NCBI GenBank assembly: GCA_000634415.1
Contig: JFNH01000118.1
Coordinates: forward strand, 62,001 to 126,000
Length of the DNA stretch: 64,000 bases
Direction of reading: 5' to 3'
Origin: Prochlorococcus sp. scB245a_519A13
GTDB lineage: Bacteria; Cyanobacteriota; Cyanobacteriia; PCC-6307; Cyanobiaceae
In this document: positions 8,779 through 19,015 of the stretch, in pieces
Position numbering within the stretch: position 1 is the first letter of the stretch
Layout: each line of letters starts with the position of its first letter
Position numbers and translations under genes: made by a program
Notes under the pieces: model-generated
The model's input: the letters and a program-made list of their open reading frames with translations, nothing else
Told to the model about the DNA's origin: nothing
Databases searched by the model: none

Positions 8779-9417
8779 TTGGAAGTTCTAAATAATTATC
8801 AAAGAAAAAAACTTGATGAGAGCAATGATGAAGAATTTTATTCTGACCCAAAATTTGTTTATCATTTAGATGCGAACTTCAGGCAATATCTATCAAATGT
8901 TTATAAAAAAGAAATTTCAGACAATTCAACTGTCCTAGATTTAATGTCCAGCTGGGATAGTTACTTACCTCAAGAGAAAAAATATAAAAAAGTTATTGGG
9001 CATGGATTAAACAAACAAGAACTTGAGAAAAATAAAATTTTTGATACTTATTGGATACAAAATTTCAATTTAAATCAAGAAATTCCTTTAGGTAATGAAA
9101 GTGTTGATTTCTGTTTAATGGTCGCAGCTTGGCAATATTTACAATACCCAGAAAATTTATCTAGAGAAATCGTAAGAATTTTGAGTAATGATGGCAAGTT
9201 TATAATATCTTTTTCAAATAGAGCATTTTGGCATAAGGCTCCCAACATTTGGACTTCATCCACTGAAGAAGAGAGAATTAAATATGTAAGAAAAGTCTTA
9301 ATATCAAACGGATTTAATGAGCCAAGAATAATTAAAAAGTTTAATGAACCAGTCCAAAATATCTTCAATTTTTTTAGTAAAGACCCATTTTATTGCTTGA
9401 TTGCAAGTAAAAAGTAA
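8779..9417 (+). CDS. SAM-dependent methyltransferase-like protein
   Basis: VLDLMSSWDSYLP...GLNKQEL...SVDFCLMVAAWQYLQYPENLSREIVRILSNDGKFIISFSNR; TTG start. Confidence 0.75.
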   Translation: MEVLNNYQRKKLDESNDEEFYSDPKFVYHLDANFRQYLSNVYKKEISDNSTVLDLMSSWDSYLPQEKKYKKVIGHGLNKQELEKNKIFDTYWIQNFNLNQEIPLGNESVDFCLMVAAWQYLQYPENLSREIVRILSNDGKFIISFSNRAFWHKAPNIWTSSTEEERIKYVRKVLISNGFNEPRIIKKFNEPVQNIFNFFSKDPFYCLIASKK

Positions 9418-9513
9418 ATAATACCTTTACTGCATTTCAGATAAAGCTTTGAACAAAGATCTATAGCCATACTTTTAAAGTTTTACTAATATTGGATAGA
9501 TAATATTAAAAAT

Positions 9514-9759
9514 ATGGGCTCTAAAAGAGAAAAATATCCTGAAAAATGCCCTTGGGATCTAGGACCTAATCAACACTTAGCTAAAGAAGAAAACTGGACT
9601 TTAAGATTAGGTGAAGCAAACGTGTGTTTTAGCAAAAACAAATTAGACAATAATTATTTTCATGTAATTAGTAATGAAAATGAAGAACAAATTTTAGCCT
9701 TCAGAGCAAGACTGCTTTATCAAAAACTACTTGATAAAGGATTTAGATTGGTTGAATAA
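9514..9759 (+). CDS. Conserved hypothetical protein
   Basis: Intact 81-aa ORF in coding context, no antisense competitor. Confidence 0.6.
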   Translation: MGSKREKYPEKCPWDLGPNQHLAKEENWTLRLGEANVCFSKNKLDNNYFHVISNENEEQILAFRARLLYQKLLDKGFRLVE

Positions 9760-9764
9760 AAAAC

Positions 9765-10418
9765 TTATTTCAATAAACTTAAATCCTCGAAAACAAACTT
9801 TTGTATTTCTTCTTCTTGATTTTGGTTTAAATATTTTATTGATCTCGAATTTAAAATCCAATAATCTTTTTTACCTATATTTATAAATTCATCTTTGTAT
9901 TCAATTTTTTGAGAATTTGATTCTAGGGTTTTTGGATTAATTTGTTGACTAGTATATTTCTTACTAAGAAAACCAACTCCAGTATCAAAAAATTCCTCAA
10001 CAAAAATCTCAATAATTGTTCCATGAATTTTTCTATAAACCATATTAATACAATCATCTTTAACCCTATATTTATCTCCTTCATTTCTCCCAGAAACATT
10101 CATTTCAATCCCATTTTCAGAACTTTTAAGTAAATTAAAATTATTTTCTGAATGAACTGAATTAAATTCTCTTTTTACCCTGTGAATACACACTTCAAAC
10201 AATTGAGAAGCAATACTTTTCTTTATGTTTTCTTCATCTATATTTTTAATCTCAGGTTTAAAGTCTTCACCTAATAAGAACTCACCCTCATAAGAATTAT
10301 CTTCAAATAAATAAGTACACTTGCCTTTATAGCCTTTGAAATCAGTATTCCATGTATATCTTTTTTCATAAGCATTTTTAAAAATATCTTTGCAACTCTG
10401 TTCTTTTAAATTTTTCAT
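9765..10418 (-). CDS. DUF3386-like cyanobacterial protein
   Basis: Resembles DUF3386 (AYEKRYTWNTDFKGYKGKCTYLFEDNSYEGEF...). Confidence 0.6.
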   Translation of the reverse strand: MKNLKEQSCKDIFKNAYEKRYTWNTDFKGYKGKCTYLFEDNSYEGEFLLGEDFKPEIKNIDEENIKKSIASQLFEVCIHRVKREFNSVHSENNFNLLKSSENGIEMNVSGRNEGDKYRVKDDCINMVYRKIHGTIIEIFVEEFFDTGVGFLSKKYTSQQINPKTLESNSQKIEYKDEFINIGKKDYWILNSRSIKYLNQNQEEEIQKFVFEDLSLLK

Positions 10419-10522
10419 TATTTTTAAGATTTACAAGCAATCATACAAAAAGGCATCTCTAATTGGGATAGAAAGTTTTAATTTATTAAATTGACTATTT
10501 TTTTAGGTTTTTTGTCAAAAAT

Positions 10523-11047
10523 TTAAGCCAAAGAGGGGATTTCACCTTTAAGCTGAGAAGCCCATGCCTCAAGACGCGAATCGGTCAAATCAGATTCACT
10601 ATCCTCATCAAGAGGTAATCCACAAAAGCTTTCTCCAATAACACTTTTAGACTCATCGAATGTATAAGAGGATTTATCTACGTAACCAACCATTTCGGCA
10701 CCTGCCTTTGTGAAGTAGCTATGAAGTTCTTCCATTGCATCACAATAGTTTTCTGTATATGTGGAAGAGTCTCCTAAACCAAAAATTGCGACTTTTTTTC
10801 CTGATAAACTTAGTTCACCAATATCCTCTAAGATTGAATCCCATGCAGTTCCAGATCTTTCTTCATCGGCACCAGTATTCCAAGTAGGTATCCCGCAGAT
10901 AATTCCATCAAGGCCTTCAAATTCTGAAAGATCATCCACATCGGATACATCTTTAGGTGCTTCTGCTGAAGAGATAAAGTTGTGAAGACGATCTGCTACG
11001 TCTTCGGTTTTTCCAGTTGTAGTTGCGTAATAAATTCCTACAGTCAT
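10523..11047 (-). CDS. fldA: Flavodoxin
   Basis: MTVGIYYATTTGKTEDVADRL, GIPTWNTGADEERSGTAWDS, GLGDSSTYTENYCDAM. Confidence 0.97.
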   Translation of the reverse strand: MTVGIYYATTTGKTEDVADRLHNFISSAEAPKDVSDVDDLSEFEGLDGIICGIPTWNTGADEERSGTAWDSILEDIGELSLSGKKVAIFGLGDSSTYTENYCDAMEELHSYFTKAGAEMVGYVDKSSYTFDESKSVIGESFCGLPLDEDSESDLTDSRLEAWASQLKGEIPSLA

Positions 11048-11187
11048 AACTTCAAAATGTTTACATTAAAATAATAAAATCTAAAAACGTTAAATTAATT
11101 TCTTTAAAAACTTTTTCATGTAAAATTTTATACTAATTAAGGTAAGAAAATTTTTTTGAGAATAATTTATTAAAAATTTAAAAGATC

Positions 11188-11922
11188 GTGACTGACAAAT
11201 TTCAAAATGATATTAAAAATCTTATTGAAGAATTCAACTTTAATGGGTATAAAAAGTTCAAATTAATTATTTTATTTGGTTTATTAGGAGATTTTGATAG
11301 CTTTGAATATGCAATAAATTTAAAAAGTTTTGTCGATAAAAATCAAGATCAAAATTTAGATATTTTTGCAATTGCTATTGGGAACGAAAATGGGAAAGAA
11401 AAATTCTGCAAATTTACTGGCTTTCACAAAGAAAATTTAATAGTTGTTTCTGATAATCAAATCCATAATAATCTAAAAGTCTCAAAAGGATTAGATATTG
11501 GTTTAGGAGGTTGGATTAATATGCTTTTGATGTTATCAGGGATAAATTCTTTTAAAACAATTAAAGAAGTTATTAGAGGTTATACCGGCGACCGAAAAGC
11601 AGAACAAATCTATTCAGAATTTGACAAAATTGATGTTTTAAAATTTTTAAAATTTTCGGGTAATTCTTTTAAAAAGGTTTTCGGGGATGGTTACTTGAGA
11701 CCATTTGAATTAGCAACATTTAGATTAAATAATATGAATGAAATAATTCAAAATTGGAGTGATTATATACTTAATGAAGAATACCTTCCTCAAAGAGGGG
11801 CTTCTTTTCTATTGAATAATAAAAACCAAATTATTTATAAATTTTGCTCAAACGATGTGCTTGGATATTCATCAAACATGAGGGATCCCTTAGGATTTTT
11901 GACTGATTTAATTAAAGAATAG
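11188..11922 (+). CDS. AhpC/TSA-family (peroxiredoxin-like) protein
   Basis: GDFDSFEYA... and RGYTGDRKAEQIY...LRPFELATFRLNNMNEII, cyanobacterial AhpC/TSA-like; GTG start. Confidence 0.65.
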   Translation: MTDKFQNDIKNLIEEFNFNGYKKFKLIILFGLLGDFDSFEYAINLKSFVDKNQDQNLDIFAIAIGNENGKEKFCKFTGFHKENLIVVSDNQIHNNLKVSKGLDIGLGGWINMLLMLSGINSFKTIKEVIRGYTGDRKAEQIYSEFDKIDVLKFLKFSGNSFKKVFGDGYLRPFELATFRLNNMNEIIQNWSDYILNEEYLPQRGASFLLNNKNQIIYKFCSNDVLGYSSNMRDPLGFLTDLIKE

Positions 11923-11938
11923 TTTTTAAAATATTTTT

Positions 11939-12196
11939 ATGAATGTAGATATATTTGGATATTTTGCAGCGATTTTAACAACAGCAGCATTTCTACCTCA
12001 ATTAATAAAAACATTAAAAACAAAAAAGGCAGATGATGTTTCTTTGACAACATTAATAATGTTTATTATCGGTGTTCTGTCTTGGATTATTTACGGTTAT
12101 AAAATTTCTTCTACACCAATATTGATAGCAAATTTAATTACCCTGATCTTAAATTTATTGATATTAATCTCTAAAGTATATTTTTCAAAAAACTAA
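11939..12196 (+). CDS. SemiSWEET-type sugar transporter
   Basis: Three-TM protein GYFAAILTTAAFLPQLIKTLKTKKADDVSLTTLIMFIIGVLSWIIYG. Confidence 0.9.
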   Translation: MNVDIFGYFAAILTTAAFLPQLIKTLKTKKADDVSLTTLIMFIIGVLSWIIYGYKISSTPILIANLITLILNLLILISKVYFSKN

Positions 12197-12279
12197 AATG
12201 TATAAAAATTTTTTTAAATTAATAAACTTTAGATTTATTACTTAAATCTTGATTAAAATAAACAAAAAATTTACTGATC

Positions 12280-12504
12280 TTGAAAACTTCAAAATGCTGG
12301 GTTTGGTTTAAAGGAAGTCTTAACAATGGTGGATATTGGAAAGAAGGCTTTACATGTACCTTTGATGAGAACCCAGGAGTTTTAATAGAAAGTCCTGCTT
12401 ACGTAACTTGTCGGGTTCCTACATGGAGAGTTTTGACTAAAGAACCAGAAAATTTATATAAATCTCCCCTAATTCCTGATAAAGCAATCTGGAAAATAAT
12501 TTAA
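12280..12504 (+). CDS. Conserved hypothetical protein
   Basis: 74-aa ORF, picocyanobacterial-looking. Confidence 0.5.
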   Translation: MKTSKCWVWFKGSLNNGGYWKEGFTCTFDENPGVLIESPAYVTCRVPTWRVLTKEPENLYKSPLIPDKAIWKII

Positions 12505-12574
12505 ATTCTCAATTAATAATAAAAAACTTTTTGACTGCACTACGGCGAGTTAATATTGCTTTAATAAATATTTA

Positions 12575-13504
12575 ATTAATACCATTTACTCTCTTTTTAT
12601 AAATATTATCCCCTTTTTAATCTTTGGTTTTCTTCTTGGGAAAAAGAATCCAAAGATTTCAAAATATATAGCAAGACCTCTAATAAGATTTGGCATCCCA
12701 CTAAGTGTAATGGGTCTCCTATTAAAAGAAGGTATAGATATAAACCTTATTAAAAGTGCATTTTTAGCATTCTCCGTAATTGGATTTTTAATAACTTTAA
12801 TAAATATAATCCCAATATTTAAAAAAAGACTTCCAAATTACACATTGCAGCTTTCAGGCCTAATAGGTAACACATCATTTCTTGGAATACCAATTGCGCT
12901 AGCTCTTCTACCTTCAACAACTATAAATTTCACTATTGGATTTGATTTAGGAACAACACTTTTCGCTTGGATATTTGGACCTTTTTTTCTTCAAGAAAAA
13001 TCAAACAGCATTAACATCCCAAACATCAAAGGACTATTTAATGCATTGATAAATAGCCCTGCATCAAGAGGGATCATCGGTGTACTTCTTGCATATCTTT
13101 TTCAAATAGATGGAATTTTAGGCAATTATCTTTGGATTCCTGCAAGAATAGTTATTGCTTTGGCAATAATAATTGTGGGAACAAGACTTGGAATAATCAC
13201 AAATCAAAATGAGAGGATTTTGGATCTCAATGAAGAAATTAGATTTTCAATTTTATTAAAGTTATTTATTCTTCCTTTTATTATTTTTTTAGTATGTAAA
13301 TTCTTGAGTTTTAACTTCTATCAATCATCTGCAGTAATTCTTCAGGGAGCAACCCCAACAGCAATATCCACAATATTAATGGCAGAGGCTTATGGTGTGA
13401 AACAAAAAATAGCGTCAAAAATTCTTTTTACTACAACCTTAATTTCAATAATTACAATTCCAATATTAAAAATGTTTATGAATTTATTTATTCAAACAAT
13501 TTAA
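12575..13504 (+). CDS. AEC family (auxin efflux carrier-like) transporter
   Basis: Listed ORF begins at 12710, but the frame is open upstream and encodes the family's first TM helix (INTIYSLFINIIPFLIFGFLLGKKNPKISKYIARPLIRFGIPLSVM); start uncertain (ATT at 12575 proposed). Confidence 0.75.
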   Translation: MNTIYSLFINIIPFLIFGFLLGKKNPKISKYIARPLIRFGIPLSVMGLLLKEGIDINLIKSAFLAFSVIGFLITLINIIPIFKKRLPNYTLQLSGLIGNTSFLGIPIALALLPSTTINFTIGFDLGTTLFAWIFGPFFLQEKSNSINIPNIKGLFNALINSPASRGIIGVLLAYLFQIDGILGNYLWIPARIVIALAIIIVGTRLGIITNQNERILDLNEEIRFSILLKLFILPFIIFLVCKFLSFNFYQSSAVILQGATPTAISTILMAEAYGVKQKIASKILFTTTLISIITIPILKMFMNLFIQTI

Positions 13505-13589
13505 ATAAAAGCCTTTTACAGGCTGCATGATTAATGAATATTGTAAAGATTATATCCTGATAACTAAATAATGTCTTAAGATTTAGTGT

Positions 13590-13841
13590 ATGAAGTCAGC
13601 AAACCCTGAAAATGAATATATCCCTTTAGATCTTAGGATTTCTGTGAGAAGGGATACTTTAAGACTTATCTCAGAGATGGCTCAAGATATGGGAATAAGC
13701 ATTAATGAAGTTTTTAGTTTTTTAGCAGAAGACTCTGTCATCGATCTCGAATTAATGGATGATTTAAATAAAATTGATATCCCAAGCAAGTGCAGCATTG
13801 ATGATTTAAAAAATGCTCTTCTTAAAAAAAGACTTTGTTAA
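13590..13841 (+). CDS. Conserved hypothetical protein, possibly ribbon-helix-helix-like
   Basis: PLDLRISVRRDTLRLISEMAQDMGISINEVFSFLAEDSV. Confidence 0.55.
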   Translation: MKSANPENEYIPLDLRISVRRDTLRLISEMAQDMGISINEVFSFLAEDSVIDLELMDDLNKIDIPSKCSIDDLKNALLKKRLC

Positions 13842-15643
13842 AATTTTTCAACTTTTCTATTTTTCCAGTCAGGTTTATAACCACTTTTAACTAAAAATCT
13901 CGAATACTTATTTAAATCACTTTTTTGAATTCGCCACAGATTATAAATCCCAAATTTGCCCAATTTTTGATGATTAATATTTGACCATTGCTCTTGGCGG
14001 GTAGAGTATTCATCTATCACGATCAATAGAGATTTGTATTCATAATCGGGTTGATCCTCATAATTCTCTCTCCTATCATTATTAAGCCTTTCTGACAGAT
14101 TAATTAACCCCTCTTCAGTGTTTGGTTCATAAAAAACTATTTGTCTCGCATAATAATGTAATGAAGGTTTTCTTATCCCGATCATTGCTAAAGTTTCCCT
14201 CCCCTCGCGAATATCTAAAATTAATTTTGAAATACTCCTTAAAGGTAATTGCCTTGAAGTATCTGCTAATTTTCTGATTGGCGACATCAAATAAGATTGT
14301 CCAATTAAAAGTAAAATTTGGAGATAAAGAAGAATATTTCTAGATTTTAAAGAAAATAAGATTATTGCAAGAAGGGTAAATGAAGAGAAGAACAATTTAG
14401 CTTTAAAAATAATCCCAGAGCTTATAAGTTCCGATGCAAGACTAGGCATTTCGGGATCATTAATTGAGCTCAACCAAATATTCGAGAAAAAGAATGCTAT
14501 TGATAAGCCAAACAAAATTAAAATATTAAAAATCCAGATAAATAAATAACTTTTATTTATATTTTTTAAACTTATAAAGCTATTACTTGTTAATATTGCC
14601 GCCGCTGGAATTGCTGGCAACCAATAGCTAGGTAGTTTCGTTGCAGAAAGACTAAAGAAGATTAAAACTGAAGTGAACCAACATAGAGAATATGTATAAA
14701 GGGTTTCAGTGACATTGCAACTGTCTTTTGAACTCTTAAAGAAATCCTTAAAACTTTTAAATATCCCATAATACAAAAAAGGAGTAAATGGCAATGAACC
14801 CAATATCATTATGTAAAAAAAGAACCAGAATGGTTCTGCATGATTATTTACGACTGAGGTATATCTTTGAAAATTATGGTAACCAAAAAAATTATCCCAA
14901 AAAGGTTTTCCCTCTTTTAAAAGTTCTAATACGTACCATGGAACACTTATTAGTGTTGTTATTAAAAAACCTTTCTTAGGGTTTATCTTACTGAGCAACG
15001 TTTTCCAATTCTTTTGACAAAACAAGAAAGACGTAATTGTCAATAATGCCAAAACAAACGCGACAGGTCCCTTAACTAAAATTGCAAAACCTAAAAATAA
15101 CCAAGCTGAAATGCATTTATCATTATTTTCACTTGCCATTCTTCTCCAAAACAAAAGTAGGCTAATCCCTAAGGTTCCAGTTAAAAGGGCATCACTCACG
15201 GCAGTTCTACTCCAAATAATTATTAATGGAGAAAGTGCAAAGCCTAATGATGCAACTATTGAAGTAAGGTATTGCCTATCACTCTTCTGTGGCCAACAAA
15301 TCAGCGTATCACCAATCATCAACATTAAAAATAATGAAGCCAAAGCTGAAGGGAGTCTTGCTGAGAGAGTCCCGAAACTATCCCAAATTTCGTTCTTCGG
15401 TAATGAGTAAAAAAAACCCATTAGCCAATATATCAGTGGAGGCTTATCAAAACGGAATATTCCATTGACTTTTGGAGTTAACCAATCACCTGATTCACTC
15501 ATTGCCCGTGCTGCAGCGGCAAATAAAGGGGGTGTTTCATCCACCAATCCTGTAGTGCCTAAACCTAAGATAAATATAATGATCCCACAAACTAAAACTA
15601 TCAATAAGGTTATGAGCCTTTTTTTTGAGTTAAGAAGAATCAT
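13838..15643 (-). CDS. ArnT/PMT-like membrane glycosyltransferase
   Basis: Multi-TM, N-terminal DETPPLFAAAARAMSESGDWLTPKVNGIFRFDKPPLIYWL typical of the ArnT/PMT (GT83/39-like) family. Confidence 0.88.
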   Translation of the reverse strand: MILLNSKKRLITLLIVLVCGIIIFILGLGTTGLVDETPPLFAAAARAMSESGDWLTPKVNGIFRFDKPPLIYWLMGFFYSLPKNEIWDSFGTLSARLPSALASLFLMLMIGDTLICWPQKSDRQYLTSIVASLGFALSPLIIIWSRTAVSDALLTGTLGISLLLFWRRMASENNDKCISAWLFLGFAILVKGPVAFVLALLTITSFLFCQKNWKTLLSKINPKKGFLITTLISVPWYVLELLKEGKPFWDNFFGYHNFQRYTSVVNNHAEPFWFFFYIMILGSLPFTPFLYYGIFKSFKDFFKSSKDSCNVTETLYTYSLCWFTSVLIFFSLSATKLPSYWLPAIPAAAILTSNSFISLKNINKSYLFIWIFNILILFGLSIAFFFSNIWLSSINDPEMPSLASELISSGIIFKAKLFFSSFTLLAIILFSLKSRNILLYLQILLLIGQSYLMSPIRKLADTSRQLPLRSISKLILDIREGRETLAMIGIRKPSLHYYARQIVFYEPNTEEGLINLSERLNNDRRENYEDQPDYEYKSLLIVIDEYSTRQEQWSNINHQKLGKFGIYNLWRIQKSDLNKYSRFLVKSGYKPDWKNRKVEKF

Positions 15644-15649
15644 TTAATA

Positions 15650-16726
15650 TTATTTATATTCATGCATTACCTTATTAAGCCAGTTCACAACCTTGTTAGC
15701 AAATATATCTGCGGAGGCATTTTTTTCTACCCATTCTCTACATTTCTGACGCTTTATATTTTCAATAATCTCTACATAAAAAAGCATATTTTTTTTATCA
15801 TCAGGATCAACAAGGTAACCTGTTTGGCCATGCTGAATAATTTCACTAGGTCCTCCCCTTTTATAGGCTACAACAGGCACCCCACAGGCTAAAGCTTCAA
15901 CAATAACGTTCCCATATGCCTCATTCCATTTCGGAGTATTTAGCAACCCTCTGCATTTACCAAGTTCTTTTTGTAATTCGTCGGTTGATAAAAACCCCAT
16001 CCAATCTATAGCTCCTTGAGGGAATGATTTTTCTATCTTTGAGGCATACATCTCATCTTCTATAAATCCCCAAACTTTTAATTTTTCGCCAAGTTGATTT
16101 GCCACATAAACTGCATCCTCCAAACCTTTCTCCGGAGCCACTCTTCCAACCCATGCCAAGGGGCCCTTAACTGAATCTTGAAAAATATAATTATTTAAAT
16201 TAAACCCATTCCCAATAATTGTTGGTTTTTTTATGAATGGATAATCATTTGCTTGCATTTTTGTATGAAAAGCAAAATTATTTGGATATTTAGCATATAC
16301 CTTAGAGATTAAATTACTAATTACTGAACTTTCAGAACCCATACTAATAATATGTGCAATGGGTATCTCTAAATTTAAAGTCATCCAGATTGGCAACCAA
16401 TCATAGGACATGTTCAACAATACGTCTCCATGTTTAGCGATATCTAATCCCTTTTCAAGCATTCCTGCCAAAAGAGAATTGTCTGGAATACTCACGGGAG
16501 AATTATAATTTTGATGCTGCCAACTAATTTGCTCTTCACCTTCCACAAAATGTAATTTTGCTTTTACATTACTTTCATTTAACTTAGAATTTTTTGGAGC
16601 TACAACCTCAACAGTATGACCTAAAGAAATTAAACCTGAAACTAAAGAATTTAAAGTTAATTCAACTCCACCACCTTTACCACTCCCTAAGAACCCTATT
16701 GGAGTACTAATCAAAACTATTCGCAT
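15650..16726 (-). CDS. Group 1 (GT4-like) glycosyltransferase
   Basis: GSGKGGGVELTLNSLVSGL ... WVGRVAPEKGLEDAV ... EALACGVPVVAYKRGGPSEII. Confidence 0.9.
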   Translation of the reverse strand: MRIVLISTPIGFLGSGKGGGVELTLNSLVSGLISLGHTVEVVAPKNSKLNESNVKAKLHFVEGEEQISWQHQNYNSPVSIPDNSLLAGMLEKGLDIAKHGDVLLNMSYDWLPIWMTLNLEIPIAHIISMGSESSVISNLISKVYAKYPNNFAFHTKMQANDYPFIKKPTIIGNGFNLNNYIFQDSVKGPLAWVGRVAPEKGLEDAVYVANQLGEKLKVWGFIEDEMYASKIEKSFPQGAIDWMGFLSTDELQKELGKCRGLLNTPKWNEAYGNVIVEALACGVPVVAYKRGGPSEIIQHGQTGYLVDPDDKKNMLFYVEIIENIKRQKCREWVEKNASADIFANKVVNWLNKVMHEYK

Positions 16727-16753
16727 TATTATACTTTTTCAAAAAGAAACTAA

Positions 16754-17695
16754 TTAAATAGTAGTATCAGGAAATTTATTTTCCCATAAACTCTTTCTCT
16801 GGCTAACAAAAAATACTGAGATAAGAACAAAAACCACTCCTATCCACTGCACAATAGTGAGTCTTTCATCTAACCAAACACCTCCACTGAGAAGAGCGAA
16901 TACTGGTGTTAAAAATGCAAGAGTACTAAATCCAGTTATTTCTTTATTATTAGCAAAATAGAAAAACAATCCATACGCTATTGCTCCCCCAAAAATACTT
17001 GCAAATGACATAAGTCCCCAATCAAATATTGACCAATCTGGAATTATTGTGAAATTTGATTGTAAGCAGTGCTTAATAATTAATGGCAAACTACCTAAAA
17101 CCATATGCCAACCTGTAACTGCAACTGGATCACTTTTAGTACAAGTAAATCTGATTAAAATAGTTCCTAATGCCATAGCTAGAGAAGCTGCAAGCATCCA
17201 AAGTTCTCCAAAGTTAAAAGCAACATTATTTATAGACTTATCTGACATCAACCACCAATTCCCTAAAAATTCTTGTGGAACACCTAAAAATACTATTCCT
17301 CCTAAGCCAAAAAGCAAGCCCAACCATCCTATTGGATTTATTAGATTCCCAAAAATTGCCCTCGCTAAAATAGCTACCAAAAGTGGTTGAGAATCAATTA
17401 AAACAGAACCTAAACCTGCTCCAGTTTTTTCAATACCATAAGTTAAAAACAACTGAAAAAAAGTGGCATCAACAATCGTAAAAACAAAAAACCACTTCAA
17501 ATCGCACCTATAAATTTTTAAATCTCTTTTAAACAAATATGTTGTTATTAGAACAAGAATCCCTGCAGGAAGCAATCTTAAAGAAGCCACAAACTCTGGC
17601 CCAGCACTAGATACCAAAGGAGTCATTGCCGCCATTGAAGTACCCCAAAGTGCAAAAGGGAGTATCATTAAAAACCAATTTAGGATTGAATTCAT
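16754..17695 (-). CDS. EamA/DMT superfamily transporter
   Basis: Ten-TM EamA repeat, FALWGTSMAAMTPL. Confidence 0.9.
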   Translation of the reverse strand: MNSILNWFLMILPFALWGTSMAAMTPLVSSAGPEFVASLRLLPAGILVLITTYLFKRDLKIYRCDLKWFFVFTIVDATFFQLFLTYGIEKTGAGLGSVLIDSQPLLVAILARAIFGNLINPIGWLGLLFGLGGIVFLGVPQEFLGNWWLMSDKSINNVAFNFGELWMLAASLAMALGTILIRFTCTKSDPVAVTGWHMVLGSLPLIIKHCLQSNFTIIPDWSIFDWGLMSFASIFGGAIAYGLFFYFANNKEITGFSTLAFLTPVFALLSGGVWLDERLTIVQWIGVVFVLISVFFVSQRKSLWENKFPDTTI

Positions 17696-17747
17696 TAGGT
17701 CTGCTGATAATCTTTTTAAAGTAGTTTTATGAATTTACCTTAAAAGA

Positions 17748-18557
17748 ATGATTTGGCCTTTTAGACGAAAGTCAAAAAAAAGAATAGCTCGTATAGTAAT
17801 TGATGAGCCTATTACAAGTTCAACAAGAGTTTCAGTCCTTAAAGCTCTTAAACAAATTGAGGATAGAGAATTTCCTGCTTTAATCGTGAGAATTGATTCT
17901 CCAGGGGGTACTGTTGGGGATAGCCAAGAAATATACTCTGCTATTAAAAGACTAAAAGACAAAGGATGTAAAGTCATTGCAAGTTTTGGGAACATCTCAG
18001 CATCAGGAGGCGTTTACATTGGTGTTGCATCAGACAAAATAGTTGCTAATCCAGGCACAATTACAGGATCTATTGGTGTGATTATAAGAGGAAATAATTT
18101 ATCTGAATTATTAGATAAAATCGGCATTAAATTTGAGACTGTTAAAAGCGGTGTATTTAAAGACATACTTTCTCCAGATAAACCTCTAAGTGAGGAAGGT
18201 AGAGGTCTACTCCAAGGACTTATAGATGAAAGTTATAAACAATTTACTGAAGCTGTTGCTGAAGGAAGGAATTTACCTGTTGAAGAAGTAAGAAAATTTG
18301 CTGATGGTAGAATTTTCACTGGAACACAAGCACTCGAACTTGGACTTGTTGATAAAGTTGGGGATGAATTTGTTGCAAGGGAGCTAGCTTCAGAAATGGT
18401 TAATATTGATCCTAAAATTCAACCCTTAACATTCGGGAAAAAGAAGAAAAAAATACTTGGACTAATTCCTGGAAGTAGAATGATTGAGAAAATTATCAAT
18501 AATATCTTTTTTGAGTTTGACTCATCTAATAAAGTACTTTGGTTATACAAGCCTTAA
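17748..18557 (+). CDS. sppA: Signal peptide peptidase SppA (S49)
   Basis: IDSPGGTVGDSQEIYSAI; SASGGVYIG; NPGTITGSIGVI. Confidence 0.95.
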   Translation: MIWPFRRKSKKRIARIVIDEPITSSTRVSVLKALKQIEDREFPALIVRIDSPGGTVGDSQEIYSAIKRLKDKGCKVIASFGNISASGGVYIGVASDKIVANPGTITGSIGVIIRGNNLSELLDKIGIKFETVKSGVFKDILSPDKPLSEEGRGLLQGLIDESYKQFTEAVAEGRNLPVEEVRKFADGRIFTGTQALELGLVDKVGDEFVARELASEMVNIDPKIQPLTFGKKKKKILGLIPGSRMIEKIINNIFFEFDSSNKVLWLYKP

Positions 18558-18563
18558 TTTTTT

Positions 18564-18947
18564 ATGTATGAAAAAATGAAAGATGATTATAAAATTACAT
18601 TTATTCGTGGAGCTACAACAGCATCTGGGAATTCTGTTAGAGAAATAGAAGTTGCAGTAGTGGAATTAATTGACGAATTAATTTCACGAAACAATCTAAT
18701 TAAAACGAACATACTATCCATTACATTCACAGCGACAAAAGATTTAAATGCATGTTTCCCCGCTTCAATTGCAAGAAAATTTAATGGCCTTGATTCAGTT
18801 GCTTTTTTAGACTGCCAACAAATGCACGTATCCAATGATGTTGATTTTTGTATAAGAATAATGGCTCAAGTTTTATTGCCACAAAATTATGAAATAAAGC
18901 ACCCTTATTTAAAAGGCGCTGCAAAATTAAGGACAGATAGATGTTAA
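18564..18947 (+). CDS. aroH: Chorismate mutase AroH
   Basis: IRGATTASGNSVREI...ITFTATKDLNACFPASIAR...LDCQQMHV; true start probably internal ATG at 18576. Confidence 0.95.
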   Translation: MYEKMKDDYKITFIRGATTASGNSVREIEVAVVELIDELISRNNLIKTNILSITFTATKDLNACFPASIARKFNGLDSVAFLDCQQMHVSNDVDFCIRIMAQVLLPQNYEIKHPYLKGAAKLRTDRC

Positions 18948-19015
18948 CCTAAGTGAGACAATATCTCTACATTTAAAATTAGTTTAAAATTAATCCCTCA
19001 ATAGTTAAATTAACA

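Noticed and set aside
9075-9368. 97-aa ORF antisense to the 8779-9417 methyltransferase
   Set aside because: Shadow ORF of a better supported CDS
17049-17390. 113-aa ORF antisense to the EamA transporter
   Set aside because: Shadow ORF, low-complexity translation
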